This document shows, piece after piece, positions 35,635 to 44,502 of a DNA stretch of 64,000 nt; position 1 is the stretch's first letter, and each line of letters opens with the position of its first letter. Location of the stretch: contig CAMIFC010000001.1 in assembly GCA_946220775.1 (NCBI GenBank), forward strand, positions 256,245 through 320,244, given 5' to 3'. This DNA is from an uncultured Corynebacterium sp. GTDB taxonomy: Bacteria > Actinomycetota > Actinomycetes > Mycobacteriales > Mycobacteriaceae. The position numbers and the translations under genes were made by a program. The notes beneath the pieces were generated by a model. It saw only the letters and a program-made list of their open reading frames with translations, did not search any database and was not told the DNA's origin.

Positions 35635-36726
35635 CTATACGGCGTACTCGCGCAGCTTGTCGGCGCGGTCGCCTTCCCGAAGTTTTGCCATCACTTCGCG
35701 CTCAATCTGGCGGACACGTTCGCGGGAAAGGCCGAACCGGCGACCAATTTGGTCGAGTGTGCGTGGCATGCCGTCGTCCAACCCGTAGCGGAGCTTGATG
35801 ACATCCTGCTCACGTGGCTCGAGCGTGCCGAGAACTGTTCGAACATCGGTGTGGCGCAGACTTGCGACCACGGCTGCTTCGGCGTCTTCGGCATCCGAGT
35901 CCTCGATGAAGTCACCCAACGGTGCTTCCTCATCCGTACCGACAGGCATGTCTAGGCTTACCGGGTCACGAGACTGCTTGAGCAGCATCTCGATGCGGTC
36001 TTCAGCAATACCGGATTCTTCCGAAAGTTCTTCGTTGGTCGCCTCGCGCCCAAGGTGCTGATACATTTCACGCTTAATGCGGGACAGCTTGTTGACCTGC
36101 TCAACCAGGTGCACTGGGAGGCGAATGGTTCGGGACTGGTCTGCCATGCCCCGGGTGATCGCCTGACGGATCCACCAGGTGGCGTAGGTGGAGAACTTGA
36201 AGCCCTTCTTGTAGTCGAACTTCTCCATTGCACGAATCAGGCCCAGGTTTCCTTCCTGGATCAGGTCCAGCAGTGGCATCCCGCGACCGGTGTATCGCTT
36301 CGCGAGGGAGACAACTAGACGGAGGTTTGCCTCCAGCAAATGCGTGCGAGCTGCCTTACCTTCGCGGGCGAGAACCTTAAGATCACGCTTTTTCGCGCGA
36401 GTCAGACGTTCGCCGCTTTTCAGAACGTGTTCGGAGTACAGCCCAACTTCAATTCGTTGAGAAAGCTCGACTTCGTCATCGGCCGTCAGCAGGGCAGTTT
36501 TGCCAATGCCGTTGAGGTATACGCGGACGAGGTCGGCAGAGGGATTTTCGTTATTTCCGCGACGACGGCCTTTGTCTTCACCTTGCTTGGCGTTGCCCTG
36601 CTTGGCGTTTCCGCGGGAAGTGGATTTCGACTTTGCGCCCTCCTGCGTAGACGGCCCGGCCTTGCGGTCGTTACCACGGGCTTTGGTGCCTGAGGTGTTG
36701 CGGTCGTCTTGCTGGGAGTTGCTCAT
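35635..36726 (-). CDS. sigB: Primary-like sigma factor SigB
   Basis: A 363-residue group 2 sigma-70 factor. Region 1.2 begins PSADLVRVYLNGIGKTALLT; region 2 contains the core-binding and -10 reading segment GLIRAMEKFDYKKGFKFSTY and ATWWIRQAITRGMADQ; region 4.2 ends with RFGLSRERVRQIEREVMAKL. A 60-residue disordered basic N-terminus (Ser/Gly/Lys/Gln) precedes region 1.2. In C. glutamicum SigB serves transition-phase and stress genes. ATG 36726 has a strong GGAGGAG SD 9 nt upstream, so an upstream in-frame start at 36771 is not needed. Confidence 0.95.
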   Translation of the reverse strand: MSNSQQDDRNTSGTKARGNDRKAGPSTQEGAKSKSTSRGNAKQGNAKQGEDKGRRRGNNENPSADLVRVYLNGIGKTALLTADDEVELSQRIEVGLYSEHVLKSGERLTRAKKRDLKVLAREGKAARTHLLEANLRLVVSLAKRYTGRGMPLLDLIQEGNLGLIRAMEKFDYKKGFKFSTYATWWIRQAITRGMADQSRTIRLPVHLVEQVNKLSRIKREMYQHLGREATNEELSEESGIAEDRIEMLLKQSRDPVSLDMPVGTDEEAPLGDFIEDSDAEDAEAAVVASLRHTDVRTVLGTLEPREQDVIKLRYGLDDGMPRTLDQIGRRFGLSRERVRQIEREVMAKLREGDRADKLREYAV

Positions 36727-37268
36727 GCGGTTGGTCTCCTCCTGGGAAAATGGGGGCAGCTCGTTGGACACTTAGTGCCCATTGTCATCAGCGATTCCGA
36801 CTCTTTTCGGGTTCTCCCGATTGAATCGATCACTGTCTGTACAACGTGCGCCTCTTGGTTTTTGTTCCCGAATAGCGTTTCGGCAGTTTAAGCTGAACCG
36901 CAAGGCGTTGTAAAAAACACTAAAGTGCAGGTGCAGGACGTTATTGGCGGGGGATTCGTCGGTTCCCTCTTTTAGGGGGTATCTATGCCGATGATGGGAG
37001 GTGCCAACGGCTGCTATGGATTATTAAGTTAGAGGGTTATTTGTTGGTACTAAGTATTTCACAAAGTGTCAATCAATGCAGGTTGAAGCGAGTGTAAAAG
37101 CGGGCACCATAATCTCCTGAGCAAATTACCTGTGAATTTAGAAATATATTTTCGCAGGCATGTTTGTTCTATCGCACGTCAAAGTGCTGTTTTCTGGTTT
37201 CTCCTGTGCTTAGCCCAGAGCTCATCGGGGGTAACGTGATGCCGTCTCATTACCCCCCGATGGATTGG
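36727..37268. other. 542-bp A/T-rich intergenic region between dtd and sigB
   Basis: This is the longest non-coding stretch in the window and clearly richer in A/T than its surroundings, especially about 36990-37200. It must hold the sigB promoter (minus strand) and, near 37223-37262, a strong hairpin after dtd. I see no convincing ORF and no family RNA that I can name. Confidence 0.6.
37223..37262 (-). terminator. Strong hairpin at the 3' end of dtd
   Basis: CATCGGGGGTAA (37223-37234) pairs with TTACCCCCCGATG (37250-37262), with one bulged base and a 15-nt loop. It begins seven bases beyond the dtd stop on the minus strand, as expected for a terminator. Confidence 0.65.
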
Positions 37269-37736
37269 CTAGGATTCCACAATCACGGTATACGGCCCCT
37301 CATTAACGGAGCTGACTTGCATGTCAGCTCCGAATTCCCCGGTTTCGACCGTCAAGCCCCGATCGCGCAGCTCTCTGACGATTTTCTCGATGACCGGTTC
37401 AGCCACTTCACCCGGAGCAGCGTCGGACCACGAAGGTCGACGGCCTTTTTGGGTGCGCCCCATCAGCGTGAATTGGCTAACTACTAGCACTGAGCCGTTG
37501 ACGTCCGAAATGGATTTGTCCCGTCGGCCGCCCCACGGTTCGGATGGATCTGGAAACAACCGCAACTCCGCGATTTTGCGGACCATGGTTTCCCATGCGT
37601 CGTCGGCATCCTCACGTCCGCTGCCGATCAATGCCAATACTGCTGGCCCCTCGACTTCTCCGGAAACCCGGTCTGTTCCGTCGGGGTCACGAACGATGAC
37701 TTTGGCGTGGCTAACGGTGCTTAAGACTGCCTTCAA
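37269..37736 (-). CDS. dtd: D-aminoacyl-tRNA deacylase Dtd
   Basis: A 155-residue enzyme that removes D-amino acids and glycine from mischarged tRNA. The active-site SQFTLMG (family SQFTL) and the GRRPSWSDAAPG region are present, and the C-terminus has NEGPYTVIVES in place of the usual NxGPVT Gly-Pro motif, retaining Gly-Pro. The start is a TTG at 37736 with GGAAAG 6-11 nt upstream. It is the last gene of a minus-strand set DUF3099-methyltransferase-dtd. Confidence 0.92.
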   Translation of the reverse strand: MKAVLSTVSHAKVIVRDPDGTDRVSGEVEGPAVLALIGSGREDADDAWETMVRKIAELRLFPDPSEPWGGRRDKSISDVNGSVLVVSQFTLMGRTQKGRRPSWSDAAPGEVAEPVIEKIVRELRDRGLTVETGEFGADMQVSSVNEGPYTVIVES

Positions 37737-37771
37737 GGGAGCTTTCCTGCTTTCTGTTTCGTCGTTTAAAC

Positions 37772-39508
37772 CTACGATTCTGGCGAATCTTTGCTCGTGT
37801 CTGTCGCGTATTCCCCTAGATCTGAGGGCAGAACGATGCCGTGGCGGATCAGATCAACGATGATGGCCGTTGCTTGCTCCAGCAATTCCGCGGAATCCAC
37901 ACCATTGACCGCCGCGTAGAGCTCCACAACGTCCTCCAGCGGCAGGCCCTCGGCGCTGAGACCAGACAAGATCGCGGTGACATGACTGTCGATTTCGTGG
38001 CGCCACGCTGGTCCGTCGGTACGGCACAGTGTCGTGTCGTGATCAACAAAACCGATTCCGTCTTTGTCGTCGGCCAGCAGCACGGTTTCAATGGCGGTGC
38101 ATGGCCTTACGACGAAGCGCGCATCCGAAATATCAGCCCCGCGAGATTCCGCGTCTGCCAACCACTGCGACCGCGCGAACCATTCGGCGACATCCTGACC
38201 CAAGGGGGTTCCCGGGGCCATGTGTGCTGGTAGTTCTTCGACCGTGACCTCGCTTGGACCATCAATCTTCTGAATGTGAGTGAATCCGAGCGCAATATGA
38301 GTCACGGACTTCCGCGAAAGATAACGCAGCCATTCGCTAGCCCGATTGCGTCCTTCCGGAGAGCGCGGATCGACCGACTCATCAGCCAGCCACGTGTGCA
38401 CGTAGGTCGCGGGGTCCACAACCTGCCGGACCTGAACGTTCACGCGCGCGCCGTCCGATGGAATCCATTCGTTTATTTTGGACGCCACCCCGTTGTCCTC
38501 CTGGAGCGCCCACGCACTCAGAATATGGGCGGTTCCACCGGGGGTGAGATGCTCAGTGACGGTGCTGATGACCTTCTCGGTCGCCCCGTCAAGAGCTAAA
38601 CCAGAATCCCGGTACACGTGGTTCACCGTTGGGGGCTGGATGACGAATGGCGGGTTGGAAACGATCAGGTCGAATTGTTCGGCTGAACCATCGTCGCCGG
38701 TCACGGGTTCAAACCAGCTACCTTGTCGCCATTCGATGGAGTCTGCGTCAGCGACCCTGCTGTTCGCCCGGGCGAAGGCGAGGGCGCGCTCGCTGATATC
38801 TGTTCCGACGACGTGGGCATCTGGATACGCTTTGGCGATCGCCACGCTCAACACGCCACCGCCGCAACCAAGGTCGAGAACCTTCTTCGGCTCTGGCAGC
38901 CATGGGTTGTCCTTCGGCGGAAGCACGCGAATCAGGGAGCGTGCAGCGTTACCGACACCTGGGACTAGGTCGCTAGGGGAGTATTTGCGCACCCAGAGCC
39001 CCTCGTCGGCATCCGAAGCGAGGAGGAATTCGCCTGAAGCGGCAGTGGCATCCGTGGCAGCGTCACCAGATTCGGTGCCGCAGAAGTGCTCGAACACGTA
39101 GGGGCGAATGTCTAGCGCTAATTGGAACGGAAACTCCGGGGTCGGCGCGGGATGCCGGTGGGATGGGAAGGCCGCGACCCCCAGCGGGGTGATCACACCG
39201 ACGGCGAGAGCGTCCTGAACCAGCTTCGGGTCGTCCTGACTATTGAGAACCCCCTCCCAGGTGCTCAGGGTGGCGGGTTCGCGCAACACAATGAGTTTCA
39301 CAAGCTGGCGGTCGTGCGCCGACACATCAGAACGGTCCAGTGCTTGAAGAGCACCGGCCGGAAGCCCCATATTGAGCGCCTGGAGCCCAGCATCACCTAA
39401 GGCGGTGGTAAGAAGATCGGTGGACAGGCTGGCGTCCTGAATAACCGAAAGAAGGCGACGCACCACGACAGAAAAATCGGGGCGCGGTTCGGAAGGGGCT
39501 TGGTTCAT
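37772..39508 (-). CDS. Class I SAM-dependent methyltransferase, large actinobacterial form
   Basis: A 578-residue protein. In the middle lies a methyltransferase domain with SAM-binding VLDLGCGGGVLSVAIAKAYP and the catalytic SNPPFV (N-P-P-F type, used by enzymes that methylate planar nitrogens, as in PrmC/RsmC). Flanking domains of about 180 and 200 residues have no family I can name beyond this actinobacterial group. The substrate is unknown. The gene starts 5 nt after the DUF3099 gene, so they are cotranscribed. Confidence 0.88.
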   Translation of the reverse strand: MNQAPSEPRPDFSVVVRRLLSVIQDASLSTDLLTTALGDAGLQALNMGLPAGALQALDRSDVSAHDRQLVKLIVLREPATLSTWEGVLNSQDDPKLVQDALAVGVITPLGVAAFPSHRHPAPTPEFPFQLALDIRPYVFEHFCGTESGDAATDATAASGEFLLASDADEGLWVRKYSPSDLVPGVGNAARSLIRVLPPKDNPWLPEPKKVLDLGCGGGVLSVAIAKAYPDAHVVGTDISERALAFARANSRVADADSIEWRQGSWFEPVTGDDGSAEQFDLIVSNPPFVIQPPTVNHVYRDSGLALDGATEKVISTVTEHLTPGGTAHILSAWALQEDNGVASKINEWIPSDGARVNVQVRQVVDPATYVHTWLADESVDPRSPEGRNRASEWLRYLSRKSVTHIALGFTHIQKIDGPSEVTVEELPAHMAPGTPLGQDVAEWFARSQWLADAESRGADISDARFVVRPCTAIETVLLADDKDGIGFVDHDTTLCRTDGPAWRHEIDSHVTAILSGLSAEGLPLEDVVELYAAVNGVDSAELLEQATAIIVDLIRHGIVLPSDLGEYATDTSKDSPES

Positions 39509-39513
39509 GCTGA

Positions 39514-40038
39514 TTAATCCTGTTCTGAGGGTGGCGATGCATCCTCGTGATCGATGACCGGATGCTCCTGTGAAGATGATGTTGCCGAATATAGCTGTTG
39601 TTGCTGCGTGCTCGAGTCGATTGCGCGATGGGCTGCCGCGCGTTGCGCGCGAACCACGGCAGGCTTATAAACTTTTTCAGACTCCTTGGTGGCTTCCCCC
39701 TTTTCATTAGCCAGCATCACCGCCACCCACGGCAGCGGAACACTGACGAACGCCAACGCGGCGCCCAGAGCCACATTGTGGGAAAGCCACAGTACCCCGG
39801 CCGCGACGATGAGAATTGGTATGCGCAGTACCTGCAAAATCATGTAGAGACGGCGACGGTCGTGCCAGTCCTTGACCGGCGACTTCTTGGCGTCCGTGAT
39901 TCGGTCGACATGCCTGGGAAGGTGTAAGAAATGCTTCTTCTTGGCCTTCTTCGGCTGGTTTGCAGCGTGCGACGACTCGCCATGGGGGCGGTGGTGATGG
40001 CCCTCTTGCCTGCCCGGTCGTTTCTTCGCTGCTGCCAT
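39514..40038 (-). CDS. DUF3099 membrane protein
   Basis: A 174-residue protein with two hydrophobic helices (LYMILQVLRIPILIVAAGVL and LGAALAFVSVPLPWVAVML) and a His/Arg/Lys-rich N-terminus. DUF3099 pattern: ITDAKKSPVKDWHDRRRLYM. Function unknown. I place the start at ATG 40038 (MAAAKKRPG); a longer frame to 40173 would run through the promoter region of the divergent DUF3039 gene. Confidence 0.82.
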   Translation of the reverse strand: MAAAKKRPGRQEGHHHRPHGESSHAANQPKKAKKKHFLHLPRHVDRITDAKKSPVKDWHDRRRLYMILQVLRIPILIVAAGVLWLSHNVALGAALAFVSVPLPWVAVMLANEKGEATKESEKVYKPAVVRAQRAAAHRAIDSSTQQQQLYSATSSSQEHPVIDHEDASPPSEQD

Positions 40039-40096
40039 AACGTCTACGGTAGTACGAGAGTGGAAAACAGGAAGCCCCAGGGCAAGATGGAGGATT

Positions 40097-40339
40097 GTGA
40101 GTAACACAAGCACAACCACGATTGAGCGTCCCCAAGTTGATGACCAACAACAAACAGAGGACGGCACCCCCAAATTCTTCCACTATGTGAAGAAGGACCA
40201 GATCGTTGAATCTGCGGTGATGGGCAAGGTCGTCGTGGCTCTTTGTGGGGAGACTTTTCCAGTGACGAAGCAAGCAAAGCCGGGATCGCCGGTATGCCCA
40301 GCTTGCGAAGAAATCTACAAGAGTTTGCGGAAGAAGTAG
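40097..40339 (+). CDS. DUF3039 zinc-ribbon-like protein
   Basis: An 80-residue actinobacterial DUF3039 protein: FHYVKKDQIVESAVMGKVVV, then ALCGETFPVTKQAKPGSPVC and PACEEIY. Three cysteines (one in ALCG, two in CPAC) may bind zinc. Usually encoded before a helicase of the type that follows here 13 bp downstream. Function unknown. Confidence 0.88.
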   Translation: MSNTSTTTIERPQVDDQQQTEDGTPKFFHYVKKDQIVESAVMGKVVVALCGETFPVTKQAKPGSPVCPACEEIYKSLRKK

Positions 40340-40352
40340 GTCGAAACAACAG

Positions 40353-42098
40353 GTGAAAAGGAACCTCCGTGCGTGGCAGCAGGAGGCGCTCGATCTCTAC
40401 CTCAAGAACGAACCACGGGACTTTTTGGCCGTGGCAACCCCTGGCGCTGGTAAAACGACATTTGCTCTGACCCTCGCCAAGCTGCTCCTTGAGAAGCGCA
40501 TTGTGCAGCGCTTGGTGATCGTTGTGCCAACTGAGCACCTGAAGGTGCAGTGGTCCATGTCAGCTGCAGCCATGGGAATGGCTATTGACCCGGACTTTAC
40601 GAACTCCTCGCCGTTTAACAGCGCATTCGATGGCGTGGCAGTGACCTATGCGCAGGTCGGGATGAAACCCACGAAGCACTACCAGGTCGCAACAGCACAG
40701 AAAACGCTAGTGATCATGGACGAGATCCACCACGCTGGCGATGCCAAGAGCTGGGGCGATGGTGTTCGACTCGCGTACGCGCACTCTGAACGTCGATTGG
40801 CGCTGACCGGTACGCCGTTCCGCTCCGACGATGCGCAGATCCCGTTCGTGGATTACGTGGAAGTCCCAGGTACGGGCGGGGCGATGGAATCTCGGGCAGA
40901 CTACACCTACGGCTACTCCGAAGCGTTGCGCGATGGGGTGGTGCGCCCGGTGATGTTCTTGGCGTACTCCGGTCAGGCTCGGTGGCGCACCAGCGCGGGG
41001 GAGGAGTTCGAAGCCCGACTAGGCGAGCCCCTCAACGCAGAGCAGACCAGTAAGGCATGGCGCACTGCTCTTGACCCAAGAGGTGAGTGGATCCCAGCGG
41101 TGCTCAAGGCAGCGCATACCCGGTTGCTTCGCTTTCGTTCCCACATTCCGGACGCCGGCGGGCTGGTCATCGCGACCGACAAAACCACTGCCCGCGCTTA
41201 CGCGAAGATCTTGGAGAACATCTCGAGCACTCCGGTGACCGTTGTTCTTTCTGACGAAGTTGGCGCGTCCCAGCGAATCAAGGACTTTTCGTCCAGCCAG
41301 GACGAGTGGATGGTTGCTGTCCGCATGGTCTCGGAAGGCGTTGACGTCCCGCGTCTCGCGGTCGGCGTGTATGCGACGAGTGCTGCAACGCCGCTGTTCT
41401 TTGCCCAGGCGATCGGCCGTTTCGTTCGTTCCCGACGTAAGGGCGAATCCGCGAACGTCTTCCTTCCCAGTGTTCCCGTGTTGCTGGATTTGGCGTCCAA
41501 ATTGGAACGGCAGCGCAACCACGTGCTTGGAAAGCCCGATCGTACGGACGATGGCTGGGAAGATGGTCTGTTGGATCAGGCGAATCGGGAAGAAAACGAA
41601 CCTGACGACCTGTTGACGTATGAATCCCTCGGTGCGGAGGCGGAGCTAGACTCCCTGATCTACGACGGATCAACCTATGGCACCGCAACGATGGCAGGCT
41701 CCGAGGAGGAGCAGGACTACCTGGGGCTCCCTGGCCTGCTGGACGCAGAGCAGATGCGCACGTTGCTGCGCCAACGCCAGGCTGACCAGGTGGAAGCACG
41801 CGCACGACAAGAAGAAGAGCGCAAGCGTAAAGAAGCCGAAGACCGTCGCATGGGGCGGCAGACGGCCAATGATGGGCAGCCTAGTGCAGCAGAAGCTCAC
41901 CGGCAGCGAGTGGCTAGCGAGGAATTGCCCGCACTGCGGAAGGAACTGAACGCGCTGGTGGCGATGACTTCCTCGCGCACCGGGCGGCCACACGGAGCCA
42001 TCCACAATGATGCACGGCGTAATTGCGGGGGACCGCCGACGGCGTTGTGTACTGCTCAACAACTGCGGGATCGAATTGCGTACCTACGGGATTGGTAA
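40353..42098 (+). CDS. DEAD/DEAH-box superfamily II helicase (RadD/UvrB-like core)
   Basis: A 581-residue helicase. Motif I ATPGAGKTTFAL is near residue 30, motif II is MDEIHHAGD, motif III is LTGTPFRSD and motif VI QAIGRFVRSRRKG. The fold is of the type III restriction/XPB-like group. The C-terminal 150 residues are a charged coiled coil (QADQVEARARQEEERKRKEA) and a short basic domain of unknown role. GTG start. Widely conserved in actinobacteria after DUF3039; partner and substrate are not known. Confidence 0.9.
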   Translation: MKRNLRAWQQEALDLYLKNEPRDFLAVATPGAGKTTFALTLAKLLLEKRIVQRLVIVVPTEHLKVQWSMSAAAMGMAIDPDFTNSSPFNSAFDGVAVTYAQVGMKPTKHYQVATAQKTLVIMDEIHHAGDAKSWGDGVRLAYAHSERRLALTGTPFRSDDAQIPFVDYVEVPGTGGAMESRADYTYGYSEALRDGVVRPVMFLAYSGQARWRTSAGEEFEARLGEPLNAEQTSKAWRTALDPRGEWIPAVLKAAHTRLLRFRSHIPDAGGLVIATDKTTARAYAKILENISSTPVTVVLSDEVGASQRIKDFSSSQDEWMVAVRMVSEGVDVPRLAVGVYATSAATPLFFAQAIGRFVRSRRKGESANVFLPSVPVLLDLASKLERQRNHVLGKPDRTDDGWEDGLLDQANREENEPDDLLTYESLGAEAELDSLIYDGSTYGTATMAGSEEEQDYLGLPGLLDAEQMRTLLRQRQADQVEARARQEEERKRKEAEDRRMGRQTANDGQPSAAEAHRQRVASEELPALRKELNALVAMTSSRTGRPHGAIHNDARRNCGGPPTALCTAQQLRDRIAYLRDW

Positions 42099-42124
42099 GA
42101 ACCTGCCGAGGAAAGGAAGTCGAC

Positions 42125-42454
42125 ATGACCAAAAACAGTAACGGGATGGCTTCGGTGCCGAGCCGACTATCTTTGGCCGCGATGATCATCGGTATTCTCG
42201 CTCTGCCGGCTGGGCTTATGCCCCTGATTGGTATCGCGATTGCGATGGTTGCGCTTCTGGTCGCGATCGTTGCTTTGGTGCGGGCGAACCGACAAGGCAC
42301 AGCCCGGAACTATCCCACAGTCGGATTGGTGCTGGCTATCTTGGCGATGGCGTTGGCCCTGATCACGACGAAGTCGGCGTTTGATTTTCCCGACGAATGC
42401 CAGGGTCTCCAGGGGGAACAGCTGACGACGTGCATCAAGGAACATACGGAGTAA
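42125..42454 (+). CDS. Small membrane protein, unknown
   Basis: A 109-residue protein with two adjacent hydrophobic hairpins (LAAMIIGILALPAGLMPLIG with AIAMVALLVAIVALV, and VGLVLAILAMALALI) and a short polar C-terminus holding two cysteines (CQGLQGEQLTTC). Resembles DUF4190-type proteins, but I cannot name a family with certainty. ATG 42125 has a strong AAGGAAG SD (42113-42119). A strong hairpin terminator follows. Confidence 0.7.
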   Translation: MTKNSNGMASVPSRLSLAAMIIGILALPAGLMPLIGIAIAMVALLVAIVALVRANRQGTARNYPTVGLVLAILAMALALITTKSAFDFPDECQGLQGEQLTTCIKEHTE

Positions 42455-42510
42455 GCGGCGGGCCTGGAATCGAACAGGCCTGATATGAACGGCAAAAACC
42501 GTTCTGACAT

Positions 42511-42547
42511 GCAAAAGCGCCGAGCATGATGTGCTCGGCGCTTTTGC
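42511..42547. terminator. Strong bidirectional terminator between the small membrane gene and sigA
   Basis: GCAAAAGCGCCGAGCA (42511-42526) and TGCTCGGCGCTTTTGC (42532-42547) form a perfect 16-bp stem with a 5-nt loop. The embedded TTTT after the GC-rich part on both strands makes it a good intrinsic terminator in both directions. Confidence 0.9.
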
Positions 42548-42565
42548 TTTAGCCCACGCAGTGGA

Positions 42566-44248
42566 CTAGTCCAGGTAATCCCGCAGCACCTGGGAACGGG
42601 ATGGGTGACGCAGCTTGGACATCGTCTTCGACTCGATCTGTCGAATGCGTTCGCGCGTGACGCCGTACACCTGGCCGATTTCATCTAGGGTTCGGGGCAT
42701 TCCATCAGTCAGGCCAAAGCGCAATTTCACCACACCAGCTTCACGTTCGGACAGCGTCTGCAGCACGTCCTGCAGCTGGTCTTGCAGGAGGGTGAAGGAG
42801 ACAGCATCGACCGCGATGACTGCCTCGGAGTCCTCGATGAAGTCACCAAGCTGGGAGTCGCCTTCGTCGCCGATGGTCTGGTCCAACGAGATCGGTTCGC
42901 GGGCGTACTGCTGGATTTCCAGCACCTTGTCCACGGTGATGTCCATCTCGCGAGCCAGTTCTTCCGGCGTTGGTTCGCGGCCCAGATCCTGTAGCAGCTC
43001 GCGCTGGATGCGACCAAGTTTGTTGATGACCTCCACCATGTGGACCGGGATACGAATCGTTCGTGCCTGGTCTGCCATCGCACGGGTGATGGCCTGGCGG
43101 ATCCACCAGGTCGCGTAGGTGGAGAACTTGTAGCCCTTGGTGTAGTCGAACTTCTCGACCGCGCGGATCAGACCCAAGTTTCCTTCTTGGATCAGGTCCA
43201 AGAATGCCATGCCACGTCCGGTGTATCGCTTCGCGAGGGACACAACCAGTCGGAGGTTTGCTTCCAGCAGGTGGTTCTTCGCCTTGCGACCATCGCGTTC
43301 GATTTCACGCAGGTCACGGCGATTCATCGGGGAAAGCTTCTCCCCAGATTCCTTGATTTCCTGCATCCGGTACGCGGAGTAAAGGCCAGCTTCGATTCGC
43401 TTAGCCAGCGACACCTCCTGCTCAGCGTTCAGCAGAGCGACCTTACCGATCTGCTTCAGATAAGCACGGACGGAGTCAGCAGATGCCGTGAGTTGGGCAT
43501 CCTTCCGAGCCTGGCGAAGCGCGGCGGATTCATCTTCATCCCAGACGAAGCTGCCGTCGTTGTCGTCCTTTTCGGACTTCTTCTTTTTGCCGTCTTCTTC
43601 CTCGTCGTCCTCGTCGTCTTCATTTTCCTCGTCATCACCGTCGAGGTCGTCGTCGAGGTCTTCCTCCAAGTCATCTTCGAGGTCCTCATCTTCCAAATCC
43701 TCTTCGAGGTTTGGTTCAAGGTCGTCCTCGTCCATTTCATCGGCATGGTCGAGCTCGTCTGGCAACGTGGAATCGGCGATCGTTGCGGCGTCCTTTGCCG
43801 TCAACTCATCCTGGTCAGCCTTGGTCGTCGCCTTCTTCGCGGCGCGCTTTGCCGTGGTCTTCTTAGCGGTGGTCTTTTTCGCAGTTGTTTTCTTGGCCGT
43901 GGACTTCCGAGTTGTTTTCTTCGCAGTTTTCTTTGCGGTCTTTTTGGCCGTTTTCTTCACAGCCTTCTTAGCGACCTTCTTCACGGCCTTTTTCGCAACC
44001 TTCTTGGCGGTCTTCTTTGCAGGTTGTGCGGTTTCCTCACCAGCTTCCGATGGGGACGCCACTGCACCCGCTGTTGCCGCCGTTGAGGCCGTCGTTGTGG
44101 CACGAGGTGTGGTGCCTGCTACCTTCCGGGCCGCACGTTTTGCGGTTTTCTTTGCGGTCTTCTTTGCAACCTTGCGTGCCGTGTTGCCCTCAGCGCCCTG
44201 AGTGTTGACAGCATCGTCACTACTGTTGGTCGAGTCTTGTGAAGCCAC
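42566..44248 (-). CDS. sigA: Principal sigma factor SigA (RpoD)
   Basis: A 560-residue primary sigma factor. The conserved part has SVRAYLKQIGKVALLNAEQE (1.2), GLIRAVEKFDYTKGYKFSTY with ATWWIRQAITRAMADQ (2.3-2.4) and YGVTRERIRQIESKTMSKLR (4.2). The N-terminus is unusual: about 110 residues rich in Lys and Ala with AKKT-type repeats, then about 60 residues nearly all Asp/Glu. The GTG at 44248 has AAAGGG 6 nt upstream; ATG 44263 in the same frame is the alternative. A good -10 (TATAAT) lies at the complement of 44404-44409. Confidence 0.97.
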   Translation of the reverse strand: MASQDSTNSSDDAVNTQGAEGNTARKVAKKTAKKTAKRAARKVAGTTPRATTTASTAATAGAVASPSEAGEETAQPAKKTAKKVAKKAVKKVAKKAVKKTAKKTAKKTAKKTTRKSTAKKTTAKKTTAKKTTAKRAAKKATTKADQDELTAKDAATIADSTLPDELDHADEMDEDDLEPNLEEDLEDEDLEDDLEEDLDDDLDGDDEENEDDEDDEEEDGKKKKSEKDDNDGSFVWDEDESAALRQARKDAQLTASADSVRAYLKQIGKVALLNAEQEVSLAKRIEAGLYSAYRMQEIKESGEKLSPMNRRDLREIERDGRKAKNHLLEANLRLVVSLAKRYTGRGMAFLDLIQEGNLGLIRAVEKFDYTKGYKFSTYATWWIRQAITRAMADQARTIRIPVHMVEVINKLGRIQRELLQDLGREPTPEELAREMDITVDKVLEIQQYAREPISLDQTIGDEGDSQLGDFIEDSEAVIAVDAVSFTLLQDQLQDVLQTLSEREAGVVKLRFGLTDGMPRTLDEIGQVYGVTRERIRQIESKTMSKLRHPSRSQVLRDYLD

Positions 44249-44403
44249 AAAAGCCCTTTCCATCGAAATTACTGCTAAAGATTTTGCCAAAAGCACTGGT
44301 GTGCTGGGAGTCGCGCCCTTGGGATGCGCTTGCTCAAAAATAATCCGGTGCTCAAGCCGCCGCGTGACCCCGCGGCAATCACCAAAGTGAGTATCGACCG
44401 CCC

Positions 44404-44409
44404 ATTATA
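44404..44409 (-). promoter_or_regulatory. -10 element of the probable sigA promoter
   Basis: Perfect TATAAT on the minus strand, giving a leader of about 140-150 nt before sigA. The leader contains a GC-rich inverted repeat (GCCGC and GCGGC near 44355-44376). No convincing -35 was seen. Confidence 0.5.
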
Positions 44410-44502
44410 ACGGAAGATGCACTTTGAAGACGGTGAGCACCCATCAAATCAACCAAATCTAAGTGAATCTATTCCAAACATCTGGTGTTTAATTCTTAGG
44501 CG

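Noticed and set aside
43040..44086. Plus-strand open frame of 348 codons with long hydrophobic runs opposite sigA
   Set aside because: The hydrophobic Phe/Val/Leu runs are the antisense reading of the Lys- and Glu/Asp-rich tail of SigA, not membrane helices.
43560..44180. Tandem DNA repeat or minisatellite in sigA
   Set aside because: The repetition is at the protein level (AKKT and D/E runs) with varied codons; no exact DNA repeat unit of constant length was seen.
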